64,000 nucleotides of DNA, from NCBI GenBank assembly GCA_019635735.1, contig JAHBYX010000002.1, forward strand, positions 186,001 to 250,000. Direction: 5' to 3'. The notes under the pieces are model-generated. The model had not been told where the DNA came from. It saw nothing but the letters and a program-made list of their open reading frames with translations, and ran no database searches. Within the stretch, counting starts at the first letter, position 1. Every line of letters starts with the position of its first letter. Both the position numbers and the translations under genes were made by a program. Source of the DNA: Mesorhizobium sp. GTDB lineage: Bacteria; Pseudomonadota; Alphaproteobacteria; Rhizobiales; Rhizobiaceae. Positions 1 to 9,231 of the stretch are shown piece by piece.

Positions 1-2
1 AA

Positions 3-302
3 GAGACGGTCTGGCCGCAGGGCGCCGGCCAGTGGCTTGCGGTGGCCGGCCTCGGCCTGATGCCCGTGGGTGCCGCCTTCTACGCCTGGGACTACGGCGT
101 CAAGCACGGCAACATCCAGGTGCTCGGCGCGGCGAGCTATGCCGCGCCGCTGCTTTCGACGCTGGTGCTGATCGCGGGCGGCGCCGCAAACGCCGAGCCC
201 GCGATCCTCGCCGCCTGCGTGCTGATCACGGCGGGCGCGGCGCTGGCGGCTAAGAACATGCTGTTCCAGGCCAACGCCAAGACGGAAGGAGCGGAGGCAT
301 GA
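3..302 (+). CDS. DMT/EamA-family transporter, C-terminal part
   Basis: The reading frame is already open at the window edge, so only about the last 99 residues are present. They form three or four hydrophobic helices ending in a short polar tail, with the GAASYAAPLLSTLVLI-type segment seen in the last repeat of drug/metabolite exporters of the EamA fold. These are inner-membrane exporters of amino acids or metabolites; the substrate cannot be read here. The stop TGA overlaps the ATG of the next gene, so the two are probably co-translated. The assignment rests on hydrophobicity and the helix pattern, without the N-terminal half. Confidence 0.7.
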   Translation, partial: ETVWPQGAGQWLAVAGLGLMPVGAAFYAWDYGVKHGNIQVLGAASYAAPLLSTLVLIAGGAANAEPAILAACVLITAGAALAAKNMLFQANAKTEGAEA

Positions 303-970
303 TGCCCTTTCCCGGCGGCGCCGAGAACATCGCCAACGGCACGCTGATCTTCAGCGTGCTGCTTTCGGTCTTCTACGGCATGATCGTGCATCGGCCGCCG
401 TCGCTGCGGCGCACGGTCGTCAAGACCGGCTCGGTGGTGCTGCTCGCCGTGCTGGCGGCAGTGGTGGGCGGCCCGGCGCTGCTCGTCGCGGCGCTGGCGC
501 TGAGCGCGATCGGCGACGCATGCCTGGCGCAGGACGGCGAGAAGGCATTCCTGGCCGGACTGGCGAGCTTCCTTCTCGCCCACATCGCCTATGTCGCGCT
601 GTTCTGGACGACCGGCAGCGGCATCGACGAGATCTTGTCGCAACCCTCGCGCATCGTCATCGCCTTGGCGCTGCTGGCCGCAGTCGGCCTGATCCTGTCG
701 CGGCTGTGGCCGGCGATCGAGGCTCCGATGCGCCCGCCCGTCGCGCTCTACTGCGTGGCGATCCTGGCGATGGGCATCGCGTCCCTGTCGGGCCTCGGCC
801 CGGCCGTGGTGGCGGGAGCGGTGCTGTTCATGGCGTCGGACGCGATCCTCGCGGCCGGACGCTTCCTTGTCCCGGACGACGATCCCCGCCAGGGCTGGAT
901 GCGGCCGCTGGTCTGGCTGCTCTACTACGCGTCCCAGATGGTGCTGACGTTGAGCTTCATCGCCGGCTGA
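299..970 (+). CDS. lysoplasmalogenase (YhhN/TMEM86 family)
   Basis: A 223-residue polytopic membrane protein with about eight hydrophobic helices. It has the YhhN-family hallmark of a GDACLAQ segment near residue 77, where the conserved acidic residue sits in a helix, and a second LFMASDAILA segment near residue 180. Family members hydrolyse the vinyl-ether bond of lysoplasmalogen in the membrane. The start ATG lies about eight bases after a GGAAGGAG ribosome site and overlaps the stop of the upstream exporter; an ATG one codon later is equally possible. The substrate in a bacterium without obvious plasmalogens is unclear, so the enzymatic name is by family only. Confidence 0.8.
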   Translation: MMPFPGGAENIANGTLIFSVLLSVFYGMIVHRPPSLRRTVVKTGSVVLLAVLAAVVGGPALLVAALALSAIGDACLAQDGEKAFLAGLASFLLAHIAYVALFWTTGSGIDEILSQPSRIVIALALLAAVGLILSRLWPAIEAPMRPPVALYCVAILAMGIASLSGLGPAVVAGAVLFMASDAILAAGRFLVPDDDPRQGWMRPLVWLLYYASQMVLTLSFIAG

Positions 971-978
971 TCGCCGCG

Positions 979-1248
979 TCAGACGTCGCCATAGGCCGAC
1001 ATGACCGTGTCGTAGCTCGCCTTCGCCTCGTTGCGCGCAGGTTGCGTCAGCGCGATCACGGCGGAGGCGTCGGCCCTGGTGATGTTGGAGAGGAAGAACC
1101 TCAGCTGATCGGCTTCCGCCTCGGGGCCACTCGGCCGCTTCGCCTGCGGCCGCACCTGGCTCGCTTCGGACGCCGGTGCCGCCTGCGACTGTCCACCGGT
1201 GCGCGCGACTCCGGCGCCATAGGCGTCGGATCTGATATTCCCAAGCAT
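979..1248 (-). CDS. hypothetical 89-residue protein
   Basis: I do not recognise this family. The N-terminal half is rich in Ala, Gln, Ser and Pro and looks disordered. The C-terminal half (about residues 45-89) is a compact helical stretch containing QLRFFLSNITRADASAVIAL. There is no signal peptide or membrane segment. A GAGGGG ribosome site precedes the ATG at good spacing. It lies 103 bases downstream of the tlpA-like gene on the same strand and converges with the lysoplasmalogenase gene. It is kept as a real gene because of the ribosome site and the structured C-terminus. Confidence 0.55.
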   Translation of the reverse strand: MLGNIRSDAYGAGVARTGGQSQAAPASEASQVRPQAKRPSGPEAEADQLRFFLSNITRADASAVIALTQPARNEAKASYDTVMSAYGDV

Positions 1249-1351
1249 ATGAGCCCCTCAGCACTTGCTATGCAGGGAGTTCTACCAGCGACGTTTTGAG
1301 GTTGCGTTGCAGCATGCCGGGGCAATCGACTTAAACTGTAACGATCCGCGA

Positions 1352-2047
1352 TCAGGGGGCGATCGCGGCCCGCACCAGCGCCTTGGCGTCCTCGCTCGCC
1401 CACTCGGCCGGACCGTTCATGTTGGCGATCAGGCAGCCGTCGCGGTCGACCAGCAGCGTCACCGGCAGGCCCAGCGCCAGGCCGCGCTTCTTCAGCTCGT
1501 TGAACAGCGAGAGCGTATTCTCGCGATAATAGGCGAGGTTCGTCACGCCGGTCTCGGCAAGGAATTTCCTCGGCTTCGTGTCGTCGCCGGTGTCGACATT
1601 GACCGCGACGACCTCGAACTCGTCGGACCCCATCTCCTTCTGCAGCGCATCGAGCGCCGGCATCTCGGCCCGGCAGGGCGCGCACCAGGTGGCCCACAGA
1701 TTGACCAGCAGCAGCTTGCCCGACATCGAACCGAATGTGGTCTTCGCGCCCGACGGATCGTTGAGGGAGAGGCTCGCCAGCGATTGCGGCGGATTGGCCG
1801 CCAGCATCGCCGCGACCTCGCCCTTCGCGGCGGCCGCTACCGCATTGGCGCGCTCCGTCTTCTGCGTGCACTGGGCGATATCGGCTTCTGCGCCTACCGG
1901 ACGCGTGAGCCCGGCAGGCTCCTCGGCCGGAATGTTGCCAGAAGGCACTCCGCTCACGTATACCGCCACCGCGCCGGTCGCCAGACCCGCGACGGCCGCA
2001 AGGAGGACCGGGCGAAGCCCCGGGAATCCGCTCTTCTTTTCCGCCAT
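1352..2047 (-). CDS. tlpA: membrane-anchored thioredoxin-like protein (TlpA family)
   Basis: A 231-residue protein with one N-terminal signal anchor (about residues 10-32) followed by a periplasmic thioredoxin fold. The active site is WCAPC with the two cysteines at residues 122 and 125, preceded by LLVNLWAT, and a cis-proline region GLPVTLLVD lies near residue 195. TlpA-type proteins reduce disulfides outside the membrane, classically during cytochrome oxidase copper-centre assembly. The start was set at MAEKKSG because the longer frame upstream runs into argH on the opposite strand. The gene is divergent from argH with only 31 bases between the start codons, so both promoters must overlap the other gene or be very compact. 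Confidence 0.88.
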   Translation of the reverse strand: MAEKKSGFPGLRPVLLAAVAGLATGAVAVYVSGVPSGNIPAEEPAGLTRPVGAEADIAQCTQKTERANAVAAAAKGEVAAMLAANPPQSLASLSLNDPSGAKTTFGSMSGKLLLVNLWATWCAPCRAEMPALDALQKEMGSDEFEVVAVNVDTGDDTKPRKFLAETGVTNLAYYRENTLSLFNELKKRGLALGLPVTLLVDRDGCLIANMNGPAEWASEDAKALVRAAIAP

Positions 2048-2078
2048 CCGTTCTCGTCTCCGGAGCGCCGTAAACACC

Positions 2079-3479
2079 ATGTCCGAGAAAAAGGCCAGCA
2101 ATGAGATGTGGGGCGGGCGTTTCGCCTCAGGTCCGGCCGCGATCATGGAGGCGATCAACGCCTCGATCGGCTTCGACAAAAAGCTCTACGCGCAGGACAT
2201 CGCCGGCTCGCTGGCACACGCGGATATGCTGGCAGAACAGGGCATCATCGCAAGGGCCGATCAGAAAAAGATCGCTCACGGGCTGAACACGATCCTGTCA
2301 GAGATCGAGGCCGGGACGTTCACCTTCTCGACCCGGCTCGAAGACATCCACATGAACGTGGAATCGCGGCTTGCCGAATTGATCGGCCCGGCGGCGGGCC
2401 GCCTGCATACGGCTCGCTCGCGCAACGACCAGGTGGCGGTGGATTTCCGCCTCTGGACGAAGCGGGAGCTGACCCGCACGGCCGACGCGCTGAAAGCCTT
2501 GATCTCCGCCTTCCTCGACAAGGCCGAGACGCATGCGGCGACCGTCATGCCCGGCTTCACCCATCTCCAGACCGCCCAGCCGGTCACCTTCGGCCACCAC
2601 TGCATGGCCTATGTCGAGATGTTCGGCCGCGACTTGAGCCGCGTCCGCGACGCGATCGAGCGGCTGGACGAGAGCCCGCTGGGCGCAGCCGCCCTTGCCG
2701 GCACCGGCTTCCCGATCGACCGCCATAGGACGGCCGCGGCGCTGGGCTTCCGCGAGCCGACCCGCAACTCGATCGACAGCGTGTCCGACCGCGACTATGC
2801 GCTCGAGTTCCTCTCGGTCGCAGCGATCTGCGCCACCCACCTGTCGCGGCTGGCGGAGGAGATCGTCATCTGGTCGACGCCGCAATTCGCCTTCGTGCGC
2901 CTGTCGGACCAGTTCTCGACCGGCTCCTCCATCATGCCGCAGAAGAAGAACCCGGATGCCGCCGAACTGGTGCGCGCCAAGACCGGCCGCATCAACGGCC
3001 ACCTGGTCGGCCTGCTGACCGTGATGAAGGGCCTGCCGCTCGCCTATTCCAAGGACATGCAGGAAGACAAGGAAGCCGTCTTCGACGCCGCCGAGACGCT
3101 CGACCTGATGATCGCCGCGATGACCGGCATGATCGGCGACATGACGGTCAACACCGAGGCGATGAAGCGCGCGGCCGGCTCCGGCTTCTCGACCGCCACC
3201 GACCTCGCCGACTGGCTGGTGCGGGAAGCGGGCCTGCCCTTCCGCGAGGCGCACCACGTCACCGGCCGCGCGGTGGCCATGGCCGAAGCGCAGAAGAAGG
3301 GCCTCGAAAAGCTCTCGCTCGCCGACCTCCAGTCCCTCAATCCGGCGATCACCGAGGACGTGTTCTCGGTCCTGTCGGTGAACGCCTCGGTCAGGAGCCG
3401 CAAATCCTTCGGCGGCACCGCGCCAGCGGAGGTGAAGCGGCAGATCAGATACTGGAGGAAGCGGCTTCAGAAAGCGTGA
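2079..3479 (+). CDS. argH: argininosuccinate lyase
   Basis: A 466-residue enzyme of the fumarase/aspartase superfamily that cleaves argininosuccinate to arginine and fumarate, the last step of arginine biosynthesis, in the cytoplasm. The signature loop [12 protein letters not shown] begins near residue 281, and the N-terminus shows the family start [20 protein letters not shown] carries the conserved histidine region near residue 160. Length matches the family. The ATG at 2079 was chosen over the long upstream frame because homology begins here. It is followed by a small lipoprotein gene and lysA, an arrangement common in Hyphomicrobiales. Confidence 0.97.
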   Translation: MSEKKASNEMWGGRFASGPAAIMEAINASIGFDKKLYAQDIAGSLAHADMLAEQGIIARADQKKIAHGLNTILSEIEAGTFTFSTRLEDIHMNVESRLAELIGPAAGRLHTARSRNDQVAVDFRLWTKRELTRTADALKALISAFLDKAETHAATVMPGFTHLQTAQPVTFGHHCMAYVEMFGRDLSRVRDAIERLDESPLGAAALAGTGFPIDRHRTAAALGFREPTRNSIDSVSDRDYALEFLSVAAICATHLSRLAEEIVIWSTPQFAFVRLSDQFSTGSSIMPQKKNPDAAELVRAKTGRINGHLVGLLTVMKGLPLAYSKDMQEDKEAVFDAAETLDLMIAAMTGMIGDMTVNTEAMKRAAGSGFSTATDLADWLVREAGLPFREAHHVTGRAVAMAEAQKKGLEKLSLADLQSLNPAITEDVFSVLSVNASVRSRKSFGGTAPAEVKRQIRYWRKRLQKA

Positions 3480-3557
3480 CGCCCGGACGCGTCTGGGAGG
3501 GTGCAATTCCCTCCGATCTCCGCTATGAGCATGACACATCGCGACCGGACCCGCTTC

Positions 3558-3770
3558 ATGACCGCTTCCCGCCTGATCCTCTCCACGGTGCTGATCCTCG
3601 CCGTCGCCGGCGTCTCCGCCTGCGGTCGGCGCGCGCCGCTCGACCGACCGATCGACGCGCAGTACGAGCAGGAGAAGGAAGCGGCGCGAAAAGCGGGCCG
3701 TCCGGCGCCTGCGAAACCGTCGACCGAGACGCCGGACCGTCGCTTCATCCTCGACGGCCTGATCGACTGA
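3558..3770 (+). CDS. small lipoprotein, LptM-like
   Basis: A 70-residue precursor with a hydrophobic signal segment ending in the lipobox VSAC, followed by GRRAPLDRP and a short charged, proline-rich tail. Small lipoproteins with this CG(R/K)(R/K)xPL pattern located between argH and lysA are annotated LptM (YifL), which helps LptD maturation in enterobacteria; that role here is inferred. The start at MTASRLIL gives a normal-length signal peptide. Upstream ATGs at 3525 and 3531 are possible and would add a basic leader. It probably shares a transcript with argH and lysA. Confidence 0.75.
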   Translation: MTASRLILSTVLILAVAGVSACGRRAPLDRPIDAQYEQEKEAARKAGRPAPAKPSTETPDRRFILDGLID

Positions 3771-3792
3771 CCCTTTCGCCGGGACTTCTTCC

Positions 3793-5058
3793 GTGAACCA
3801 TTTCGACTACCGCGACGGCGTCCTCCACGCCGAGGACGTGCCCCTGCCCGAGATCGCGGCGGCGGTCGGCACGCCGTTCTACTGCTATTCGACCGCGACG
3901 CTCACCCGCCATTTCCGAGTCTTCAGTCAGGCCTTTTCCGGCCTCGACGCGCTGGTCTGCTATGCCATGAAGGCGAACTCCAACCAGGCGGTGCTGAAGA
4001 CGCTGGCGAAGCTCGGCTCGGGCGCCGACGTCGTCTCCGAGGGCGAGCTGCGCCGCGCGTTGGCCGCCGGCATCCCGCCGTCGAAGATCATGTTCTCCGG
4101 CGTCGGCAAGACCGCGCGGGAGATGGATTTTGCGCTCGCCGCGGGCATCCACTGCTTCAACGTCGAATCCGAACCCGAACTGGAATTGCTCTCCGCCCGC
4201 GCGGTCGCCGCCGGCAAGGTGGCGCCGGTGTCCATGCGCATCAACCCGGATGTCGACGCGAAGACCCACCACAAGATCGCCACCGGCAAGGCCGAGAACA
4301 AGTTCGGCATCCCGTCGCAGCGCGCCCGCGAGGTCTACGCCCGCGCTCGCGACCTGCCCGCCGTCCACGCCATCGGCATCGACATGCATATCGGCTCGCA
4401 GATCACCGACCTGCAGCCCTTCGACGACGCCTTCGCGCTGTTGGCCGAGCTCGTCGGCACTTTGCGCGCCGACGGCCACGACATCGCCCATGTCGATCTC
4501 GGCGGCGGCCTCGGTGTGCCCTACCGCTTCGACAACGACCCGCCGCCTTTGCCCGACGCCTATGCCGACATCGTGCGCAGGCGCATGACGAAGCTCGGCG
4601 TAAAGGTGATCTTCGAGCCCGGCAGGCTGATCGTCGCCAATGCCGGCATCCTCGTCGCCGAGGTCATCTACCTCAAGGAAGGCGACGCGAAGAATTTTCT
4701 CATCGTCGACGCGGCGATGAACGACCTGATCCGCCCGACCCTCTACGACGCCTTCCACGACATCCGCCCGGTGGTCGAAAAGCCGGCCGCCACGCCGCGC
4801 CTCAACGTCGATATCGTCGGCCCGGTCTGCGAGACTGGCGACTATCTCGGCCACGACCGCAACCTGCCGCGACTCGATCCCGGCGACCTGATCGCGGTCG
4901 GCACGGCGGGCGCCTACGGCGCGGTTCAGGCCAGCACCTACAACACCCGCCTGCTCGTGCCCGAAGTGCTCGTCGATGGCGACCGTTTCCACATCGTCCG
5001 GCCGCGGCCAAGCTATGACGACCTGATCGGACTCGATTCGGTGCCGGACTGGCTGTAA
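3793..5058 (+). CDS. lysA: diaminopimelate decarboxylase
   Basis: A 421-residue PLP-dependent, alanine-racemase-fold decarboxylase that converts meso-diaminopimelate to lysine. The PLP lysine is Lys60 in YAMKANSN. Other family motifs are HIGSQITD near residue 200, DLGGGLGV near 235, EPGR near 275, and VCETGDYL with the catalytic cysteine at residue 346. The start is GTG at 3793, 22 bases after the lipoprotein stop. It is the last gene of the argH-lipoprotein-lysA group. Full length, no anomalies. Confidence 0.97.
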   Translation: MNHFDYRDGVLHAEDVPLPEIAAAVGTPFYCYSTATLTRHFRVFSQAFSGLDALVCYAMKANSNQAVLKTLAKLGSGADVVSEGELRRALAAGIPPSKIMFSGVGKTAREMDFALAAGIHCFNVESEPELELLSARAVAAGKVAPVSMRINPDVDAKTHHKIATGKAENKFGIPSQRAREVYARARDLPAVHAIGIDMHIGSQITDLQPFDDAFALLAELVGTLRADGHDIAHVDLGGGLGVPYRFDNDPPPLPDAYADIVRRRMTKLGVKVIFEPGRLIVANAGILVAEVIYLKEGDAKNFLIVDAAMNDLIRPTLYDAFHDIRPVVEKPAATPRLNVDIVGPVCETGDYLGHDRNLPRLDPGDLIAVGTAGAYGAVQASTYNTRLLVPEVLVDGDRFHIVRPRPSYDDLIGLDSVPDWL

Positions 5059-5068
5059 CTGTCGCTTG

Positions 5069-5542
5069 CTAGGTCGGCATTCTGGTGGCAGCGAAGCGGA
5101 AGCGAATATTGCACGACTGGAAGAACGTGTTGATGTCCATCGTTCCGGTTACGAAGAGGGCACCAGAGAGGTTCGCCGGGATCTGCGAGATAATTCTCAT
5201 CTGAGACATCATCGTGTAGTGATCGTTGTTGTGACCTGATTGCGTTACATTCTTGAATGCCGATCCAATCAAAGAACCACTATCATAAGTGAAATTTTGG
5301 GAAAAGAACTCCCAGTTTAGCGTCATCTTCGTGGAGTTTGGATTATTCCCGTAATTGAACGGTTTGTAGCGCATCTTTGCGCACATATCTTTGACGAAGC
5401 CGCTGTTGGCACATGCCGCAGACGCGGTGACGATACACGCAACGCCTCTAAAATGATTTGGCGCTGGAGCTTGAGAATGCGCAGCCTGCGTCATCAAAAG
5501 TAAGGACGTTAGACCGAAAGCTAGTCGCCCAACAGAATTCAT
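5069..5542 (-). CDS. orphan secreted protein, AT-rich
   Basis: A 157-residue protein of no family I recognise. Residues 1-24 form a Sec signal peptide ending near AHSQA. The mature part is Asn/Ser/Thr/Phe-rich (for example MTLNWEFFSQNFTYDSGS) with five cysteines, which suits an exported, disulfide-bonded protein. Base composition is clearly more AT-rich than the neighbours, and codon choice (AAT, ATA, TTT) is unlike them, suggesting recent acquisition. A GGGGGG tract precedes the ATG, and a strong sigma70-type promoter lies just upstream. It stands alone between lysA (convergent) and the DUF4175 gene (divergent). Confidence 0.7.
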   Translation of the reverse strand: MNSVGRLAFGLTSLLLMTQAAHSQAPAPNHFRGVACIVTASAACANSGFVKDMCAKMRYKPFNYGNNPNSTKMTLNWEFFSQNFTYDSGSLIGSAFKNVTQSGHNNDHYTMMSQMRIISQIPANLSGALFVTGTMDINTFFQSCNIRFRFAATRMPT

Positions 5543-5568
5543 CGATCATCCCCCCGAGCTATTTAATA

Positions 5569-5597
5569 TATCTATTTATAGTTTTTTTCCGTGTCAA
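5569..5597 (-). promoter_or_regulatory. sigma70-type promoter of the orphan secreted gene
   Basis: On the minus strand, TTGACA (5597-5592) is followed after exactly 17 bases by TAGATA (5574-5569). The start codon of the secreted protein lies 26 bases beyond the -10 box. The surroundings are very AT-rich. This is an unusually consensus-like promoter for a high-GC alphaproteobacterium. It is read directly from sequence; activity is inferred. Confidence 0.6.
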
Positions 5598-5727
5598 CTT
5601 GCGCTTGAGGAGAGAACCAGTCTCGACGTTCACCCTTCACGTTTTGGTGCGTCGCCTCGCCTTTGCCGTCTTTGCTGCTATCTTCATACATTGAGTCCGC
5701 GCGGCCGACGCGCCGGGCTTCCCGGAG

Positions 5728-8313
5728 ATGAAGCGGCCGATGGCTGGCAGCAAGGCGCGAGACGATCGACCCGAGGCGAATGCCGGCCTGCTCGGCCGTC
5801 TTGCTCGCACGCGCATGTGGACGAAGGCGTCCATGGTGCTGGAGCGCGCCTGGCCGCTGGTCCTGCCGCTCCTCATCGTCGCCAGCCTGTTCCTCAGCCT
5901 GGCCTGGTTCGGCCTGTTCCGGCTGATGCCCGACTGGCTGCGCATCGGCGCCGCGTCCGCCTTCGGCATCGCCGCGATCGCCTCGCTCTATCCGCTGCGC
6001 TATTTCCGCTGGCCGCAGCGCGCCGCGATCGACCGCCGCATCGAGCGCGCGAACGAACTCGAGCACACACCCGTTCTCGTCCAGGCCGACCGGCTGACCG
6101 GCTCCGCCGACGGCTTCGCCCAGGCACTCTGGCACGAGCATCAGAAGCGGATGGCCGAGAAGCTCGGCCGCCTGTCGAGCGACCTGCCCCGCACCGGCGT
6201 GCCGGAGCGCGATCCCTGGGGCCTGCGCGCGGTGTCGCTCCTCCTGCTGGTGACGGCCTTTGCCTTCTCGGCCGGCCCCTTCGGCGGCCGGGTAGCCGAC
6301 GCCTTCCGCGCCGCGCCGGGCGTCCCGCCGGTTCCGCCGCGCGTCGACGCCTGGGTCACGCCGCCGCCCTATACGGGCAAGCCGCCGATCTTCTTGACCG
6401 CCGACGCCAATCGCGAAACCGCGCTGTTCGATGCGCCGGAGGGCAGCGACCTGACGCTGCGCGTGACCGGCGGCAGCGGCCAGGAAACGCTCACCTTTTC
6501 GCCGACCGAGGGCGAGGCCGCCGAGATCGCGCCGCAGGGAGCGGCCGATCCCGCCCAGGCGCAGCACACCGGCGTGCGGCAATTCTCGAGCAAGCTCGTC
6601 GCCGACGGCATGCTGGTGCTGAAATCCGGCGCGGACGAGATCGGCACCTGGGCGTTCCAGGTCGTTCCCGACACATCCCCGGGCATTTCCTTCATCGGCG
6701 AACCCAAGCGGGCGGTGAACGGAACGCTCGAGCTCGCCTACCGGATCCAGGACGACTACGGCGCCGTGTCGGGCAAGGCCGAGTTCGAGATGCTCGAACC
6801 GCAGGCGTCCGACGCGCGGCCGCTCTACGACAAGCCCGACATGCCGCTGTCGCTGCCGCGCAAGGCGGCGAAGGACGGAGCCGCCAAGACCAGCCGCGAT
6901 CTGACCGAGCATGTCTGGGCGGGCGTTCCGGTGCGGGCCACTCTGACTGCGACCGACGCCGCCGGCCAGGTGGCAAGGAGCGAGGCGAAGGAGTTCCGCA
7001 TGCCGGAGCGCCCCTTCACCAATCCGCTCGCCAGGGCGCTCGTCGAACAGCGGCGTATCCTCGCTCTTGACGCCAACCGGAAGGACCGCGTGCTGGACCT
7101 GATGGAAGGCGTCACGCTGCGGCCCGAGGAGACGATCCTGAACCCCGTCCACTGGCTCGCCGTCTCGAGCGTCCAGTCGCGGCTGAAGCAGGCGCGCAGC
7201 GACGACGATCTGCGCGGCGTCGTCGACTATCTCTGGCAGATCGCGCTCGCCGTCGAGGATGGCGATCTCACCGCCGCCGAGCGCCGCCTGCGCCAGGCTC
7301 AGGAAGCGTTGAAGAACGCGCTCGAGAACAACGCCAGCGACGAGGAGATCGAGAAGCTGATGAACGAGCTGCGCGCCGCGATGCAGGATTTCCTGCGCGA
7401 ATTCGCCGAGCGTGCCCAGCGCGATCCGAACATGGCCCAGCAGATGCCGCAGAACAGCCAGCAACTGCGTCAGAGCGACCTCGAGAAGCTGATGGACCAG
7501 ATCGAGGAACTGGCGAGGTCGGGCGCCAAGGAGCAGGCGAAGGATCTGCTCTCGCAGCTGCAGGACATGATGAACAATCTCCAGGCGGGCCGCCAGCAGC
7601 AACGGCAGCAGGGGCAGGGCCAGAGCGAGATGCGCCAGCAGATGGACAAGCTCGGCGAACTGATGCGCCGCCAGCAGGAGATGATGAACGAGACGCACCG
7701 GCTCGACCAGATGCAGCGCGGCCAGCGCCAGCGCGGACAGGACCGCGGCGAGCAGCAAGGCCAGCAAGGCCAGCAGGGCGAGCAGCAGCAAGGCCAGGGC
7801 GGCCCGATGTCCGCGGAGGAACTGGCCGAAGCGCTGCGGCAGATGCAGCAGGGCCAGGGCCAGCTGCGTGGCGACCTCGGCGAGATCATGAAGGGCCTCG
7901 AAGGCATGGGCATCCAGCCCGGCGAGGGCTTCGGCGAGGCCGGAGAGGCGATGGGCGAGGCCGGCAAGGCGTTGGGCGACGCACAGGGCGAGCAGGCGGT
8001 TGGCGAGCAGGGCCGCGCGCTGGAGGCTCTGCGCAAGGGCGCGCAGGACATGATGCAGCAGATGCAGCAGGCCATGCAGGGCGAACAGGGCGGCAGCGAG
8101 GAAGGCGGGCGTCAGCAGAGCTCCGACCGCGATCCGCTCGGCCGGCCGCGCGCCACCACCGGCCCGGACTTCGGCGATACGGTCAAGGTGCCCGACGAGA
8201 TCGACGTGCAGCGCGCCCGCGAGATCCTGGAAGCGATCCGCAAGCGGCTCGGCAATGCGCTGAGCCCCGAGATCGAACGCGACTACCTCGAACGCCTGCT
8301 GCAGATGCGGTAG
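5728..8313 (+). CDS. large Gln-rich membrane protein, DUF4175/TIGR02302 family
   Basis: An 861-residue protein. Three hydrophobic helices lie in the N-terminal region (about residues 34-52, 58-75 and 165-185), followed by a probably periplasmic domain with a PPYTGKPP motif near 213, seen in DUF4175 proteins. From about residue 500 the chain becomes helical and charged. From about 595 to 800 it is a low-complexity Gln/Gly/Met/Glu stretch with recurrent QQGQ and MQQ units, and then a short structured C-terminus. This architecture and size fit the alphaproteobacterial family TIGR02302, whose function is unknown. The ATG at 5728 sits very close to a CGGAG; the ATG at 5740 is an alternative start. 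Confidence 0.85.
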   Translation: MKRPMAGSKARDDRPEANAGLLGRLARTRMWTKASMVLERAWPLVLPLLIVASLFLSLAWFGLFRLMPDWLRIGAASAFGIAAIASLYPLRYFRWPQRAAIDRRIERANELEHTPVLVQADRLTGSADGFAQALWHEHQKRMAEKLGRLSSDLPRTGVPERDPWGLRAVSLLLLVTAFAFSAGPFGGRVADAFRAAPGVPPVPPRVDAWVTPPPYTGKPPIFLTADANRETALFDAPEGSDLTLRVTGGSGQETLTFSPTEGEAAEIAPQGAADPAQAQHTGVRQFSSKLVADGMLVLKSGADEIGTWAFQVVPDTSPGISFIGEPKRAVNGTLELAYRIQDDYGAVSGKAEFEMLEPQASDARPLYDKPDMPLSLPRKAAKDGAAKTSRDLTEHVWAGVPVRATLTATDAAGQVARSEAKEFRMPERPFTNPLARALVEQRRILALDANRKDRVLDLMEGVTLRPEETILNPVHWLAVSSVQSRLKQARSDDDLRGVVDYLWQIALAVEDGDLTAAERRLRQAQEALKNALENNASDEEIEKLMNELRAAMQDFLREFAERAQRDPNMAQQMPQNSQQLRQSDLEKLMDQIEELARSGAKEQAKDLLSQLQDMMNNLQAGRQQQRQQGQGQSEMRQQMDKLGELMRRQQEMMNETHRLDQMQRGQRQRGQDRGEQQGQQGQQGEQQQGQGGPMSAEELAEALRQMQQGQGQLRGDLGEIMKGLEGMGIQPGEGFGEAGEAMGEAGKALGDAQGEQAVGEQGRALEALRKGAQDMMQQMQQAMQGEQGGSEEGGRQQSSDRDPLGRPRATTGPDFGDTVKVPDEIDVQRAREILEAIRKRLGNALSPEIERDYLERLLQMR

Positions 8314-8314
8314 A

Positions 8315-8689
8315 TTAGGCTCCGACCCGCGCCAGGTTCCTCGCGACCACGTCGCGCAGCGAAGCGAGTGTGAAGGGCTTGAGCAGCACGTCTTTCACCA
8401 CTCCGTCGAGTTCGGCCGCGCGCTCGCGCTGGTCTGCATAGCCCGTCACCAGCATGATGCGGATTCCCGGGTAGCGGGTGGCCGCCTGGTGCGACATTTC
8501 GATCCCGTCCATCGCCGGCATGCGGATGTCCGAGACGACGAGGTCGTAGCCGCCTCCGGCCTGGACGATCCTCGCCAGCCCTTCCTCACCGTCGCAGGCG
8601 ACGTCGACCTGATAGCCTTCGCGCTGCAGGGCGCGCGCCGCGAGCTGGCGCACCGATTCGTCGTCTTCCACCACGAGAAGCCTTGCCAT
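8315..8689 (-). CDS. single-domain response regulator (CheY/CpdR-like)
   Basis: A 124-residue stand-alone receiver domain with no output domain. It has the acidic pair EDD at residues 8-10, the phospho-acceptor aspartate in LVVSDIRMP near residue 54, the conserved Thr in MLVTGYA and Lys in LLKPF. It probably acts by protein contact in a phosphorelay. CpdR, the proteolysis adaptor of alphaproteobacteria, has this architecture, but I cannot tell whether this copy is CpdR itself. Its ATG overlaps the hpt stop by one base (TGATG), so translation is coupled to hpt. A GTG one codon earlier is also possible. Confidence 0.85.
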   Translation of the reverse strand: MARLLVVEDDESVRQLAARALQREGYQVDVACDGEEGLARIVQAGGGYDLVVSDIRMPAMDGIEMSHQAATRYPGIRIMLVTGYADQRERAAELDGVVKDVLLKPFTLASLRDVVARNLARVGA

Positions 8690-9231
8690 CACGCGTCTCC
8701 CTTGACGATGCCGACGAAGGGCAGTTCGCGAAACGCGTGCGCCACGTCCATGCCGTAGCCGACGACGAAGTGGTCCGGGCAGTCGAAGCCGACATAGTCC
8801 GCGTCGAGCTCGATCTGCCGGCGCATGCGCTTGTCGAGCAGTACGGCGATAGAACAGCTCCTGGCGCCGCGGCCGAGCATCAGGTTGCGCGCGAAGGCCA
8901 GCGTCTTGCCCGATTCGAGGATGTCGTCGATCAGGAGCACGTCGCGCCCGGCGACATCGTTGTCGATGTCGCGCAGCACGCGCACCTCTCCGCTGGTGGT
9001 GCCGGCGCCGTAGCTGGAGATGAAGATGAACTCGACCTCCGGCGACAGGCCGACATCGTGCATCGCGCGGATGAGGTCCGCCGCGAAGATGAAGGATCCC
9101 TTGAGCACCGAGATGACCAGCAGGTCGTTGTATTCGTGGGCGGCGATATCCTTGGCCAGTTCGAGATTGCGCCGCGCGATCGTCGATGCGCTGAACAGGA
9201 CCTCGATGTCCTTGCCGCGAACGATTGGCAT
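8689..9231 (-). CDS. hpt: hypoxanthine phosphoribosyltransferase
   Basis: A 180-residue type I phosphoribosyltransferase of purine salvage, converting hypoxanthine or guanine plus PRPP to IMP or GMP in the cytoplasm. The PRPP-binding loop is VLLIDDILESGKT near residue 97, and VISVLKGSFIFAADL near residue 40 is the conserved pyrophosphate loop. The C-terminal YVGFDCPDHFVVGYGMD supplies the base-binding aromatic and aspartate. Both ends overlap neighbouring genes as TGATG: the membrane-protein stop with its start, and its stop with the receiver start. This is a tight three-gene operon. Confidence 0.95.
   Translation of the reverse strand: MPIVRGKDIEVLFSASTIARRNLELAKDIAAHEYNDLLVISVLKGSFIFAADLIRAMHDVGLSPEVEFIFISSYGAGTTSGEVRVLRDIDNDVAGRDVLLIDDILESGKTLAFARNLMLGRGARSCSIAVLLDKRMRRQIELDADYVGFDCPDHFVVGYGMDVAHAFRELPFVGIVKGDA

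Noticed and set aside
5572..7791. A 739-codon Leu-rich frame antisense to the DUF4175 gene
   Set aside because: The Leu run is the complement of CAG/CAGG codons in the Gln-rich tract, not a membrane protein.
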